Below, in pieces: positions 7,338 through 14,947 of a stretch of DNA of 56,137 nucleotides (position 1 is its first letter; each line of letters begins with the position of its first letter). The notes under the pieces were generated by a model that was not told the DNA's origin, did not search any database, and was given only the letters and a program-made list of their open reading frames with translations. The position numbers and the translations under genes were made by a program. This DNA is from Bacteroidales bacterium (GTDB lineage: Bacteria > Bacteroidota > Bacteroidia > Bacteroidales > UBA932), in NCBI GenBank assembly GCA_017548445.1, contig JAFYZZ010000016.1, positions 1 through 56,137 of the forward strand, read 5' to 3'.

Positions 7338-8588
7338 TCAGTCTATGACTATGTCCACCAGCGTGTTCACCAGCGCCGGATCGTAGGGCCGCGTGATGCG
7401 GATGTAGTTGCCGGTGTAACCTTCCATCAGGCCGCCCCGGTCCGTGGACTCGAAGAGCACCCGTTCGCGGACGCCCCGGTTCTGCGCCCGGAAGTCCTCG
7501 TGCAGGTTGCGGCAGAGCTCTTCCAGCACCGCCACGCGGTGTTTCTTGGTGGCTTCGTCCACCTGTCCGGGCATCGCCGCGGCCGGGGTGCCAGGCCGCC
7601 GGGAATACGGGAATACGTGGATGAAGGCGGGATGCACGCGCTCGATGAAGCGGAAAGTCTGCTTGAAAAGCGCTTCCGTTTCGCCGGGCAGGCCCACCAT
7701 CACGTCTATGCCGAAGAAGACCTTGGGCGCGCCGGGCCGCTCCATCTTGCGGCGGATCATCTCCAGCCGCTCCGCAAAGAAGGCGGTGTCGTAACGGCGG
7801 CCCATCCGGGCCAGCAACTCGTCGGAGCCCGTCTGGAGCGGGATGTGGAAGTGCGGCTGGAACTTGGTGCCGGAGGCGATCCAGTCCACGATTTCCTCCG
7901 TCAGGAGGTTCGGTTCGATGCTGGAAATCCGGTAGCGTTCTATGCCTTCCACCCCGTCCAGCGCCTTCAGCAGGTCCAGGAACGACTCGCCGGTGGAGCG
8001 GCCGAAATCGCCCGTGTTCACGCCCGTGAGCACGATCTCTTTCACCCCTTCCGCGGCGATCTTTTCCGCATTCCGCACGCATTCTGCGATGGGCAGGTTG
8101 CGGCTTTCTCCACGTGCATACGGGACCGTGCAGTACTTGCAGAAGTTGTTGCACCCATCCTGTACTTTCAAGAACGCTCGGGTGCGGGTTTCTGCGGCGG
8201 AATAAGCCGGGAAGACGGCGGTTGCCGCAGGCGCTTCAGGTGCTTCCAGACCCAGCAGGGACAAGGTCTCCGGGACCACCAGGCCCTTCTCTTTCGCGCC
8301 GAAAACGCGGCATATTCCTTCAATCTTTTCCAACTCCGCCCGGCGCAGTTCGGCGCTGCAGCCGGTCACGATGATGCGCGCGTCCGGGTTTACCCGGTGC
8401 ACCTTGCGGATGAGGTTGCGGGATTTGCTGTCCGCCGTGGCGGTGACGGAGCAGGTGTTGACCAGGTAGACGTCCGCCGCTTCGTTCCAGGGCACGACCT
8501 CCAGACCCGCGGCGATGAAACCGCGTTCGTAGGTCGCCGTTTCGGCGAAATTGAGCTTGCAGCCCAGGGTCAGGAACGCTATCTTCAT
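7338..8588 (-). CDS. mtaB: tRNA (N6-threonylcarbamoyladenosine(37)-C2)-methylthiotransferase
   Basis: 416 aa radical-SAM methylthiotransferase that turns t6A37 of tRNA into ms2t6A. The N-terminal domain carries the second [4Fe-4S] cluster cysteines C10, C46 and C77; the radical-SAM motif C-x3-C-x2-C is at C146, C150 and C153 (CNNFCKYC). The GVNTGDFG segment and the C-terminal TRAM-like region (ERVLFES...GYTGNYIRI) fit MtaB more closely than MiaB or RimO. It sits five bases from the upstream methyltransferase gene. Its substrate t6A is made by the TsaD pathway, whose gene lies just beyond tamB, so the neighbourhood links two steps of position-37 modification. Confidence 0.95.
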   Translation of the reverse strand: MKIAFLTLGCKLNFAETATYERGFIAAGLEVVPWNEAADVYLVNTCSVTATADSKSRNLIRKVHRVNPDARIIVTGCSAELRRAELEKIEGICRVFGAKEKGLVVPETLSLLGLEAPEAPAATAVFPAYSAAETRTRAFLKVQDGCNNFCKYCTVPYARGESRNLPIAECVRNAEKIAAEGVKEIVLTGVNTGDFGRSTGESFLDLLKALDGVEGIERYRISSIEPNLLTEEIVDWIASGTKFQPHFHIPLQTGSDELLARMGRRYDTAFFAERLEMIRRKMERPGAPKVFFGIDVMVGLPGETEALFKQTFRFIERVHPAFIHVFPYSRRPGTPAAAMPGQVDEATKKHRVAVLEELCRNLHEDFRAQNRGVRERVLFESTDRGGLMEGYTGNYIRITRPYDPALVNTLVDIVID

Positions 8589-8592
8589 AAGT

Positions 8593-9303
8593 CTATGCCA
8601 GCAGGATGAAGACGCAAGGGCGCTTGCCGACGGGGGACAGCCCCTTCCGCCAGCCGGCGACGGTGTCCGTCCTGATGAACTGCGTCGGGAGGGTGAGGTC
8701 GGCGGCCACGCACAGGCGGGTGGAAGGGGAGAGCTGCTGCAGCAGGTCGCCCAGCAGGGCGTCGTTGCGGTAGGGCGTCTCGATGAGGATCTGGCTCTGG
8801 TTCAGCGCGCGGGACTGCTTCTCCATCTCTCGGATGGCGGCACGGCGCTCGTCGGTCTTGGCGGGGATGTAGCCGCGGAAAGCAAAAGACTGGCCGTTCA
8901 GGCCCGAGGCCATCAGGGCGAGCATCAGCGAGGACGGGCCCACCAGCGGGACGACCTCGATGCCGTGACGGTGGCACAGGGCCACGAGGGCGGCGCCCGG
9001 GTCGGCGACGGCCGGCAGGCCGGCCTCGGAGATCAGGCCCACGTCGCGTCCCTCAAACAGCGGCAGCATCGCTTCCACCTCCTGCGGGGTGGTATGCTCG
9101 TTCAGGACGTGGAATTCCAGGCCGTCGATCCGGCCGCGGAGCCCGTAGCGGGAAAGGACCCGACGGGCGGTCCGCAGTTCCTCGACGACGAAGCACTGCA
9201 GGCTGCAGGCGGCCTCAAGGACGGGGCCGGGCACCACCTCGGCGGGATCGTTCTCCCCGAGGGGCGCCGGAATCAGGAGGAGTTTCCCGGCGTGGACGTT
9301 CAT
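8593..9303 (-). CDS. RsmI-like SAM-dependent methyltransferase
   Basis: 236 aa, tetrapyrrole-methylase fold. RsmI proper 2'-O-methylates C1402 of 16S rRNA. Visible motifs include LLIPAPLGE at the N-terminus, GLISEAGLPAVADPG near residue 92, VPLVGPSSLMLALMASGL, FRGYIPAK and the QILIETPYRN strand. The protein is somewhat shorter than Escherichia coli RsmI (about 286 aa) and lacks its C-terminal part. Bacteroidetes often carry a short paralogue like this, so the target could be the same nucleotide or something else. The first 89 bases overlap the coding end of tamB in another frame. Confidence 0.87.
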   Translation of the reverse strand: MNVHAGKLLLIPAPLGENDPAEVVPGPVLEAACSLQCFVVEELRTARRVLSRYGLRGRIDGLEFHVLNEHTTPQEVEAMLPLFEGRDVGLISEAGLPAVADPGAALVALCHRHGIEVVPLVGPSSLMLALMASGLNGQSFAFRGYIPAKTDERRAAIREMEKQSRALNQSQILIETPYRNDALLGDLLQQLSPSTRLCVAADLTLPTQFIRTDTVAGWRKGLSPVGKRPCVFILLA

Positions 9304-12300
9304 TTTCTTCTATCTCGATGACTACTTGTTCCTTTTCCTGCGGTTCTTCTTCCACCTCGGTCTGCTGGCGTTTCTTCTTTGAGGAGAACAGGCGGCGGAG
9401 GAAATCTCCCACGGAGTTGTACTCCTTCTGGAAGCTGACGCCGATGCCGTTCCGCTGCGAGAAGTCCAGGTAGCTGCTGAATTCGTCGGCGGAGTGGGAG
9501 AAGATGTTGAAGCGGTACTGTCCTTCCGGATCGAGCTTCACCTGGATGTCGAGGTCGCCCGCGAAGTCGCCGTGGCCGCCACCGCCGCTGTACCGGCGGT
9601 TGCCGAAGCTGCCGCCCACGATCACGCGGTTCTCGAAGAGTTCGGTGGATACCGCCACGTCGAAGAGGTTCTGTCCGCTATTAAGTTCCTGGTAGCCGAA
9701 GCCGATGTCCACCGGGATGTCCAGGCGCTGGAGGATGTTGTTGATCTGGCTGGACATCACTTCCGAGATATTGGATGCCAGCAGGTTGGACTGGTTGAAG
9801 ACGCCGGAGGTCTCGTTGGGCAGGAAGCTGCCGAGGAGAAGCAGCGACACGAACTGCTTCTGGACCTTGTCGGTGGTGTTGAGGGCCGACTCGACCTGCG
9901 AACGCGTGGACGGGTCGAGGTCGGGAACCTCCACGGAGAGGTCCAGCTGCGGGGAGCGCAGGCGGTTGCTGACGCTGATGCCGCACTCCACCTGGCGGCG
10001 GGGCGAGCCGCTGGTGCCGAGCAGGGCGTCCAGCGAAGTGCGCAGCCTGTACTTGGCGTTGACGTCCAGCTGCGTGTTCATAATGTCGCCGCCGAACTTG
10101 ACGGAACTGCCGCGCTCGACATCGAATTCCTTGGAGATCACGCCTGGCAGGACGAACTGGTAACTTCCCTCGTTGATGTTGTAGTCGCCGTTGAACTCGA
10201 AGACGGCCTTGCTGGGCCGGATGTTGAGGTTCACGGCGCCCATACCGCTGATGGAAGCGACGTTGCCGGCCGCCTTGTCGATCTCGACGAAGGCGCGGAC
10301 GCCCGGGTGCACCGACACGCGGCCGCGGATGCGCAGGTCGCCCGGGTCGGCCTTCTTCTGGTCGAGCGAGGCGAGCATCTGCTCGTAAGGGTCGAGTTCA
10401 GGGGCCACCTCGGTAAAGGTCAGCAGGTCGCTGCTGGAACTGGTGAGGCCGCCCGACAGGGGGATGTGGATGTTGCCGTCGCCCGTGGTGCCCAGGTCGG
10501 CATCAATCAGAAGGGTATTGAAGGGTCCTGAAACCCGGGCGGAACCCGAGGCGCGGAGCAGGCCGTAGAACGCGCTGCCGGGCCGTTCCCGGGCGTCCAC
10601 GACCTTCAGGTTATCCAGGGTGAGGCGCCCGTTGAGCGAGAAGTCCTTGAGGTGGCTGAAGCGGAGCGCTCCGGCCAGGGTGCCCTTGCCGTTCGTGTCG
10701 TCCCTCACGTCCAGGGAGTCGAAATAAAGGCCGTCCTCGGCAAGGCGCAGCGGGCCCCGGATGATGTAGGGAACGCCGGTGTAGGCAATGCGCAGCAGGG
10801 CGTCGTCGATGGTCAGGTTCTCGCTGGTGGGTGTCAGGTCGTCGGTCGGACCTTTCAGGAACAGGGTGCCGCTGAGGGCTCCTCCCATCTCGGAGAAAAT
10901 GCTCGTCAGGAACGGCGAGGCGATGCCGAGGGGCAGCCGGTCGAGGTCCGCCCGCAGGTCGAGCCGCTTGTCGGAAGGGAAGTAGGAGCCGTCGGCGAGG
11001 ATGGCGTCGCGGCCCTCGATCTCGTCGCTGAGGAAGATGCCGAGTTCCTTGCCCTCGTCGTTCCACATACTGGAGAGCTGCAGGTTGCCGGCGTCCACGC
11101 CTCCCAGGCGCAGGGTGTCCACGCGGAAGTCCATCAGCATCCCGAAGAGATTGTCCGGGCCGCTGGCGATGAAGGCCTTGCCGTCCATCTTGCCTTCGAT
11201 GCCGAGGGGATTGGGGAGGAACTGGTCGGCCAGGGCCAGGTCGAAGCGGTCCATCTGCAGGGTGAGCGTGTCGTTCTGGACGGGGGAGTAACCGCCGTCG
11301 ATGACCAGGCGCTGCATCCCGTTGCTGAGCAGGAAGTGGTCCAGGTAGAGCTCGTTGCCGTGCAGGACGATGTCCGATTCGCCCAGGGCCCACACGTCCT
11401 TGCCGGTCATCAGGTAGGAGTCCAGCGGGTGCGCCTTGATGACGAGGACTTCGTCTGCGTCGCGATAGAGCTGTCCGTTGAGGAGGATCTCGCCGTTGCC
11501 GCCGCCGCCGGAGAAGCTGTCGTAATGGATGCCCAGCGCGAGGTCGTCGTTGTCGGCGCTGGCGGTGATGGCGGGCTGCTTCATTGCGAAACTGCCGGCC
11601 CGCAGTTCGGAGGAGAGGATGTTGGCGAACAGGATGCCGTCCAGGTTGTCAAAGCGGATGTCCACGTCCTTGAGGTAGTTGCGGGCCATCGCGAGGCGGT
11701 CGGAGCGGAGTTGGCCCGTCAGGTCGCCCCCGTCCGTCAGGTCCAGGGTGAGCCGGGTGTCGTCGGCCACGTAGGCGCCCGGAGCCAGGAGGGCGAGCAG
11801 GTCCCGCGTGTCGTGGAAGCGCAGGTCCAGCGAGTATGTGCCGGGTTCCTCCGGCTGCTTGCCGTCCGTATAAAGCGAGGGAAGTTCACGCCGGGAAGTG
11901 ACGGTCTGCAGGTCTTCGATGAAGCGGTTCACCTGCCGGTTTCCGGCGAAGGAGGCGTCCAGGAAGGACGTTTCCAGGTTGAGCAACTGGTCTCCCGCTT
12001 CAGTGCGGGCCGTCAGGTGCAGGTCGCCGAAGTCGTGCGTGCCGTCGGAGGAAATCAGGCGGAGGCCGTTCAGGTCGGCGTTTCCGTCGAAGAATTCGCC
12101 TTTCCTGACGAGGTTGGCGCTGACCTTGGACGACACGTGATAGGCTTTGTCGTTCAGTTTGACTCCGAAGGCGCCGAGGTCGGCGTCGTGGACGCTGCCC
12201 TCCACGCGGTAGCGCTGGCCGCCTTCGCGTGCGGTGAGGTCCAGCAGCGTGGTGAGGTCGAACTGGGCGGCCGGGTCGGCACTGACGAGGCGCGCGTTGA

Positions 12301-13822
12301 CCGTGCCGTTCTGCAGGCTGCCGATGGCGCGGATGTTTCGGAAATCGCGTCCGAGCGCGTGCATCCTCGTGATGACGAGGGTGTCTAGCGTGGCGTCCGG
12401 CAGGCCGCTGCCGAAAAGGGCGCGCGCCCGGGTTTCCAGGCTCACGGGGCCCAGGGCGTCGATGCCCAGGATGGCGCCCAGGTCGAATTCGTCGAGACCG
12501 AGGTTCAGGGAAGCCTCCATCGGGCGTCCCTGCGCGACGAGGTTGCGGACGTCGCCGTTGATGCGTGCGTTGCCGGACGGGGTGAGCAGGTCGCCCGTGA
12601 GGTCCAGCCGGTTGATGGGACCCTTCGCCTGCAGGTTCAGCGTGAGCGGAATGCCCGGGGCGATGCCTCCGAAATCGAGTTTCGCGCCGGGGGAGAAGGC
12701 GTTCGCCAGGCGCGTGATGCCTTCCGTCGTGCCCTTGAGCTCCTTCAGATGGACATCCAGCAGCAGGGATTCGATGTCGGGCAAGCCAACGCAGGTGCCG
12801 CTGAGGGTGGCGCTGATGCCGGAATTCTTCTCCGCGAAGGCGAGGCGGTCCACCTTGAGGTCGTTCACGAAACCGGTGACCGCGCCGCGCCGGATGTCGA
12901 GGACGGTGGGATTGCCGTCGAAGGTGCCGAGCAGGTAGGCGAGAGTCTGCATCGCCAGCTGCGAGCGCTGGAAATCCGCCTCCAGGCGGACCTTGTTCAC
13001 GAAGTCGCTGAACGCGTCCGAGTCGTCGAAACCCATCGACAGGGTGCGCAGGTTGAGGTTGGTCCAGGGGTCGAGCAGGCGGAGGTCTTCGACCAGGATC
13101 TTGCCCTGGCCGACCTCGGCGATGCCTTCGAGCTGCCGGAGTTCATAGCCGGACTTTTCGTGCAGCGAGCAGCGGTCCAGGGTGCCGTAGAACTTGCCCC
13201 CGGCGTAACGCAGGCCGTGCGCCGTGATGTCGGCCGTGAGGTCCAGGTCCTCGAAGTTCAGTCCGAAGCCTTTGTACGGCTCGTCTTCCGGCTGGAAACT
13301 GTTCATCCGGAAGCGGAAGTTCTTGATGCGTACCTTCTTGATGTCGAACAGGTTGCCCAGGTTCGGCGGGTTGTCGTTGGATTTGAGGTGGAAGATGCGG
13401 GCGATGTTGCTGGTGTATTCCTCGCCGGGTTCCGAGACCAGGTGGAAGTAGCCGTCCTCGACGGTCACGCGCCCCAGGTGCAGGCCTTCCTTGCGCAGCA
13501 GGCCCCGCAGGGTGAAGGTGGCCGTGACGGTCTTGGCCTTGAACACCGTGTCCGCGGGCTCCCAGCCGCGGTTGTTGACTTCCGGGCCGCAGGGGGCGCT
13601 GTCCACCAGTTTGATGTTGCGGATCACCAGCACGCCGGAGGTCATCACCTTCAGCTCGTCGTATTGCACGCGGCCGTCCATAATGGCCGCCAGCTGGTTC
13701 AGGGCGTATTTCGAGAGGCGGGTCTGTACATAGGGCGTCTGGATGGCTATCAGCGCAGCCATCAGCAGCACCGCCAGAAGACCGACGATGCGCGCTATGA
13801 TGTATGCCCTTTTCCTGTACAC
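9215..13822 (-). CDS. tamB: Translocation/assembly module protein TamB
   Basis: About 1535 aa, an inner-membrane-anchored AsmA/TamB-family protein thought to bridge the periplasm for outer-membrane protein assembly or phospholipid transport. One N-terminal membrane segment (ARIVGLLAVLLMAALIAI) is followed by more than 1,400 residues of repeating beta strands. The DUF490/TamB C-terminal region is visible in VNLNIRPSKAVFEFNGDYNI and in the LLGSFLPNE and ISEVMSSQINNIL stretches. The tail is highly charged (QTEVEEEPQEKEQ, then Arg/Pro-rich) and overlaps the next gene by 89 bases. The longest frame starts at a TTG at 13864, but the -7 box at 13869-13876 would make that leaderless; I prefer the GTG at 13822. 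No tamA is adjacent. Confidence 0.92.
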   Translation of the reverse strand: MYRKRAYIIARIVGLLAVLLMAALIAIQTPYVQTRLSKYALNQLAAIMDGRVQYDELKVMTSGVLVIRNIKLVDSAPCGPEVNNRGWEPADTVFKAKTVTATFTLRGLLRKEGLHLGRVTVEDGYFHLVSEPGEEYTSNIARIFHLKSNDNPPNLGNLFDIKKVRIKNFRFRMNSFQPEDEPYKGFGLNFEDLDLTADITAHGLRYAGGKFYGTLDRCSLHEKSGYELRQLEGIAEVGQGKILVEDLRLLDPWTNLNLRTLSMGFDDSDAFSDFVNKVRLEADFQRSQLAMQTLAYLLGTFDGNPTVLDIRRGAVTGFVNDLKVDRLAFAEKNSGISATLSGTCVGLPDIESLLLDVHLKELKGTTEGITRLANAFSPGAKLDFGGIAPGIPLTLNLQAKGPINRLDLTGDLLTPSGNARINGDVRNLVAQGRPMEASLNLGLDEFDLGAILGIDALGPVSLETRARALFGSGLPDATLDTLVITRMHALGRDFRNIRAIGSLQNGTVNARLVSADPAAQFDLTTLLDLTAREGGQRYRVEGSVHDADLGAFGVKLNDKAYHVSSKVSANLVRKGEFFDGNADLNGLRLISSDGTHDFGDLHLTARTEAGDQLLNLETSFLDASFAGNRQVNRFIEDLQTVTSRRELPSLYTDGKQPEEPGTYSLDLRFHDTRDLLALLAPGAYVADDTRLTLDLTDGGDLTGQLRSDRLAMARNYLKDVDIRFDNLDGILFANILSSELRAGSFAMKQPAITASADNDDLALGIHYDSFSGGGGNGEILLNGQLYRDADEVLVIKAHPLDSYLMTGKDVWALGESDIVLHGNELYLDHFLLSNGMQRLVIDGGYSPVQNDTLTLQMDRFDLALADQFLPNPLGIEGKMDGKAFIASGPDNLFGMLMDFRVDTLRLGGVDAGNLQLSSMWNDEGKELGIFLSDEIEGRDAILADGSYFPSDKRLDLRADLDRLPLGIASPFLTSIFSEMGGALSGTLFLKGPTDDLTPTSENLTIDDALLRIAYTGVPYIIRGPLRLAEDGLYFDSLDVRDDTNGKGTLAGALRFSHLKDFSLNGRLTLDNLKVVDARERPGSAFYGLLRASGSARVSGPFNTLLIDADLGTTGDGNIHIPLSGGLTSSSSDLLTFTEVAPELDPYEQMLASLDQKKADPGDLRIRGRVSVHPGVRAFVEIDKAAGNVASISGMGAVNLNIRPSKAVFEFNGDYNINEGSYQFVLPGVISKEFDVERGSSVKFGGDIMNTQLDVNAKYRLRTSLDALLGTSGSPRRQVECGISVSNRLRSPQLDLSVEVPDLDPSTRSQVESALNTTDKVQKQFVSLLLLGSFLPNETSGVFNQSNLLASNISEVMSSQINNILQRLDIPVDIGFGYQELNSGQNLFDVAVSTELFENRVIVGGSFGNRRYSGGGGHGDFAGDLDIQVKLDPEGQYRFNIFSHSADEFSSYLDFSQRNGIGVSFQKEYNSVGDFLRRLFSSKKKRQQTEVEEEPQEKEQVVIEIEENERPRRETPPDSGAPRGERSRRGGARPRP

Positions 13823-13868
13823 AGCCGTTTTGCGCTCGCGGGCGCGAGCCCGTATTACTTGCAATTTA

Positions 13869-13876
13869 CAAAGATA
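13869..13876 (-). promoter_or_regulatory. -7 box for the tamB operon
   Basis: Reads TATCTTTG on the reverse strand. Predicted transcription start near 13864, about 40 nt before the GTG at 13822. Confidence 0.65.
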
Positions 13877-13889
13877 CGAAAAATAATGT

Positions 13890-13897
13890 TAACTTTG
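13890..13897 (+). promoter_or_regulatory. -7 box for tsaD
   Basis: Reads TAACTTTG, 21 bases before the tsaD ATG. It lies only 13 bases from the opposing tamB box, so the two divergent polymerase sites overlap. Confidence 0.65.
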
Positions 13898-13918
13898 CAG
13901 TCCGTTGCGTTCAACAAG

Positions 13919-14941
13919 ATGGCAGACATCATTCTCGGCATAGAATCCTCCTGCGACGACACCTCTGCGGCCGTCATCCGCGACGGCTGGCTCCTTTCCA
14001 ACGTGATCGCCAGCCAGGACGTGCACCGGGCCTTCGGCGGCGTGGTGCCGGAACTGGCGTCCCGGGCCCACGAGCTGAACATCGTCCCGGTGGTCAGCGA
14101 GGCCCTCGCCCGGGCCGGCGTGAAGCCGTCCGAACTCACGGCCATCGCCTTTACCCGCGGTCCCGGCCTGCTGGGTTCGCTGCTGGTGGGCACCTCCTTC
14201 GCCAAGGCGATGGGGCTCGCGCTGGACATTCCGATCGTGATGGTCAACCACCTCCAGGGGCATCTGCTGGCCGATTTCATCCGTCAGGAGGGCAAACCGG
14301 TTCGGGAGCCTTCTTTCCCTTATCTGTGCCTGCTGGTCAGCGGCGGCAACTCGCAGATCGTCCGCGTGGACGACCCGCTGCATTTCGAAATCCTGGGCCA
14401 GACCATCGACGACGCGGTGGGGGAGGCCTTCGACAAGTGCTCCAAGATGCTGGGCCTGGGCTATCCGGGCGGCCCTGTCATCGACAAGTTGGCGCAGCAG
14501 GGCGATCCGACGCGTTTCAAGTTCACCAAACCCCACATCGAGGGGCTGGACTACAGTTTCAGCGGCGTAAAGACCTCGCTGCTGTATTTCGTGCGGGACG
14601 AGATGGCGAAGGATCCTTCCTTCCTCGAGAACAACAAGGAGGACCTGTGCGCCTCTTTTCAGAAGACGCTCATCGACATCCTGCTGGACAAGCTGGTCAA
14701 GGCGTCGAAGCAGACCGGCATCAAGGAGGTTACCATCGGCGGCGGCGTGTCGGCCAACAGCGGGCTGCGCGCCCGCATCGAGTCGGAAGGCCGCAGGCGC
14801 GGCTGGAAGACCTATCTGCCGGAGTTCAAGTTCACCACCGACAATGCGGCGATGATCGCCATCGCCGGATACTATCATTACCTGGCCGGCGAGCGGACGC
14901 CGCTGGACGTGGCGCCGGTGTCCCGGATGTCGGATTTCTGA
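13919..14941 (+). CDS. tsaD: tRNA N6-adenosine threonylcarbamoyltransferase
   Basis: 340 aa, full length. TsaD transfers the threonylcarbamoyl group to A37 of ANN-decoding tRNAs with TsaB and TsaE. The ASKHA fold is clear: ILGIESSCDDTSAAVI at the N-terminus, the metal-binding VNHLQGHL histidines near residue 110, LLVSGGNSQIV, LGQTIDDAVGEAFDK, and GGGVSANSGLR near residue 280. The ATG at 13919 gives the canonical start. It is divergent from tamB and followed within seven bases by the flavoprotein gene, so these are probably co-transcribed. Confidence 0.98.
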   Translation: MADIILGIESSCDDTSAAVIRDGWLLSNVIASQDVHRAFGGVVPELASRAHELNIVPVVSEALARAGVKPSELTAIAFTRGPGLLGSLLVGTSFAKAMGLALDIPIVMVNHLQGHLLADFIRQEGKPVREPSFPYLCLLVSGGNSQIVRVDDPLHFEILGQTIDDAVGEAFDKCSKMLGLGYPGGPVIDKLAQQGDPTRFKFTKPHIEGLDYSFSGVKTSLLYFVRDEMAKDPSFLENNKEDLCASFQKTLIDILLDKLVKASKQTGIKEVTIGGGVSANSGLRARIESEGRRRGWKTYLPEFKFTTDNAAMIAIAGYYHYLAGERTPLDVAPVSRMSDF

Positions 14942-14947
14942 TTGATT

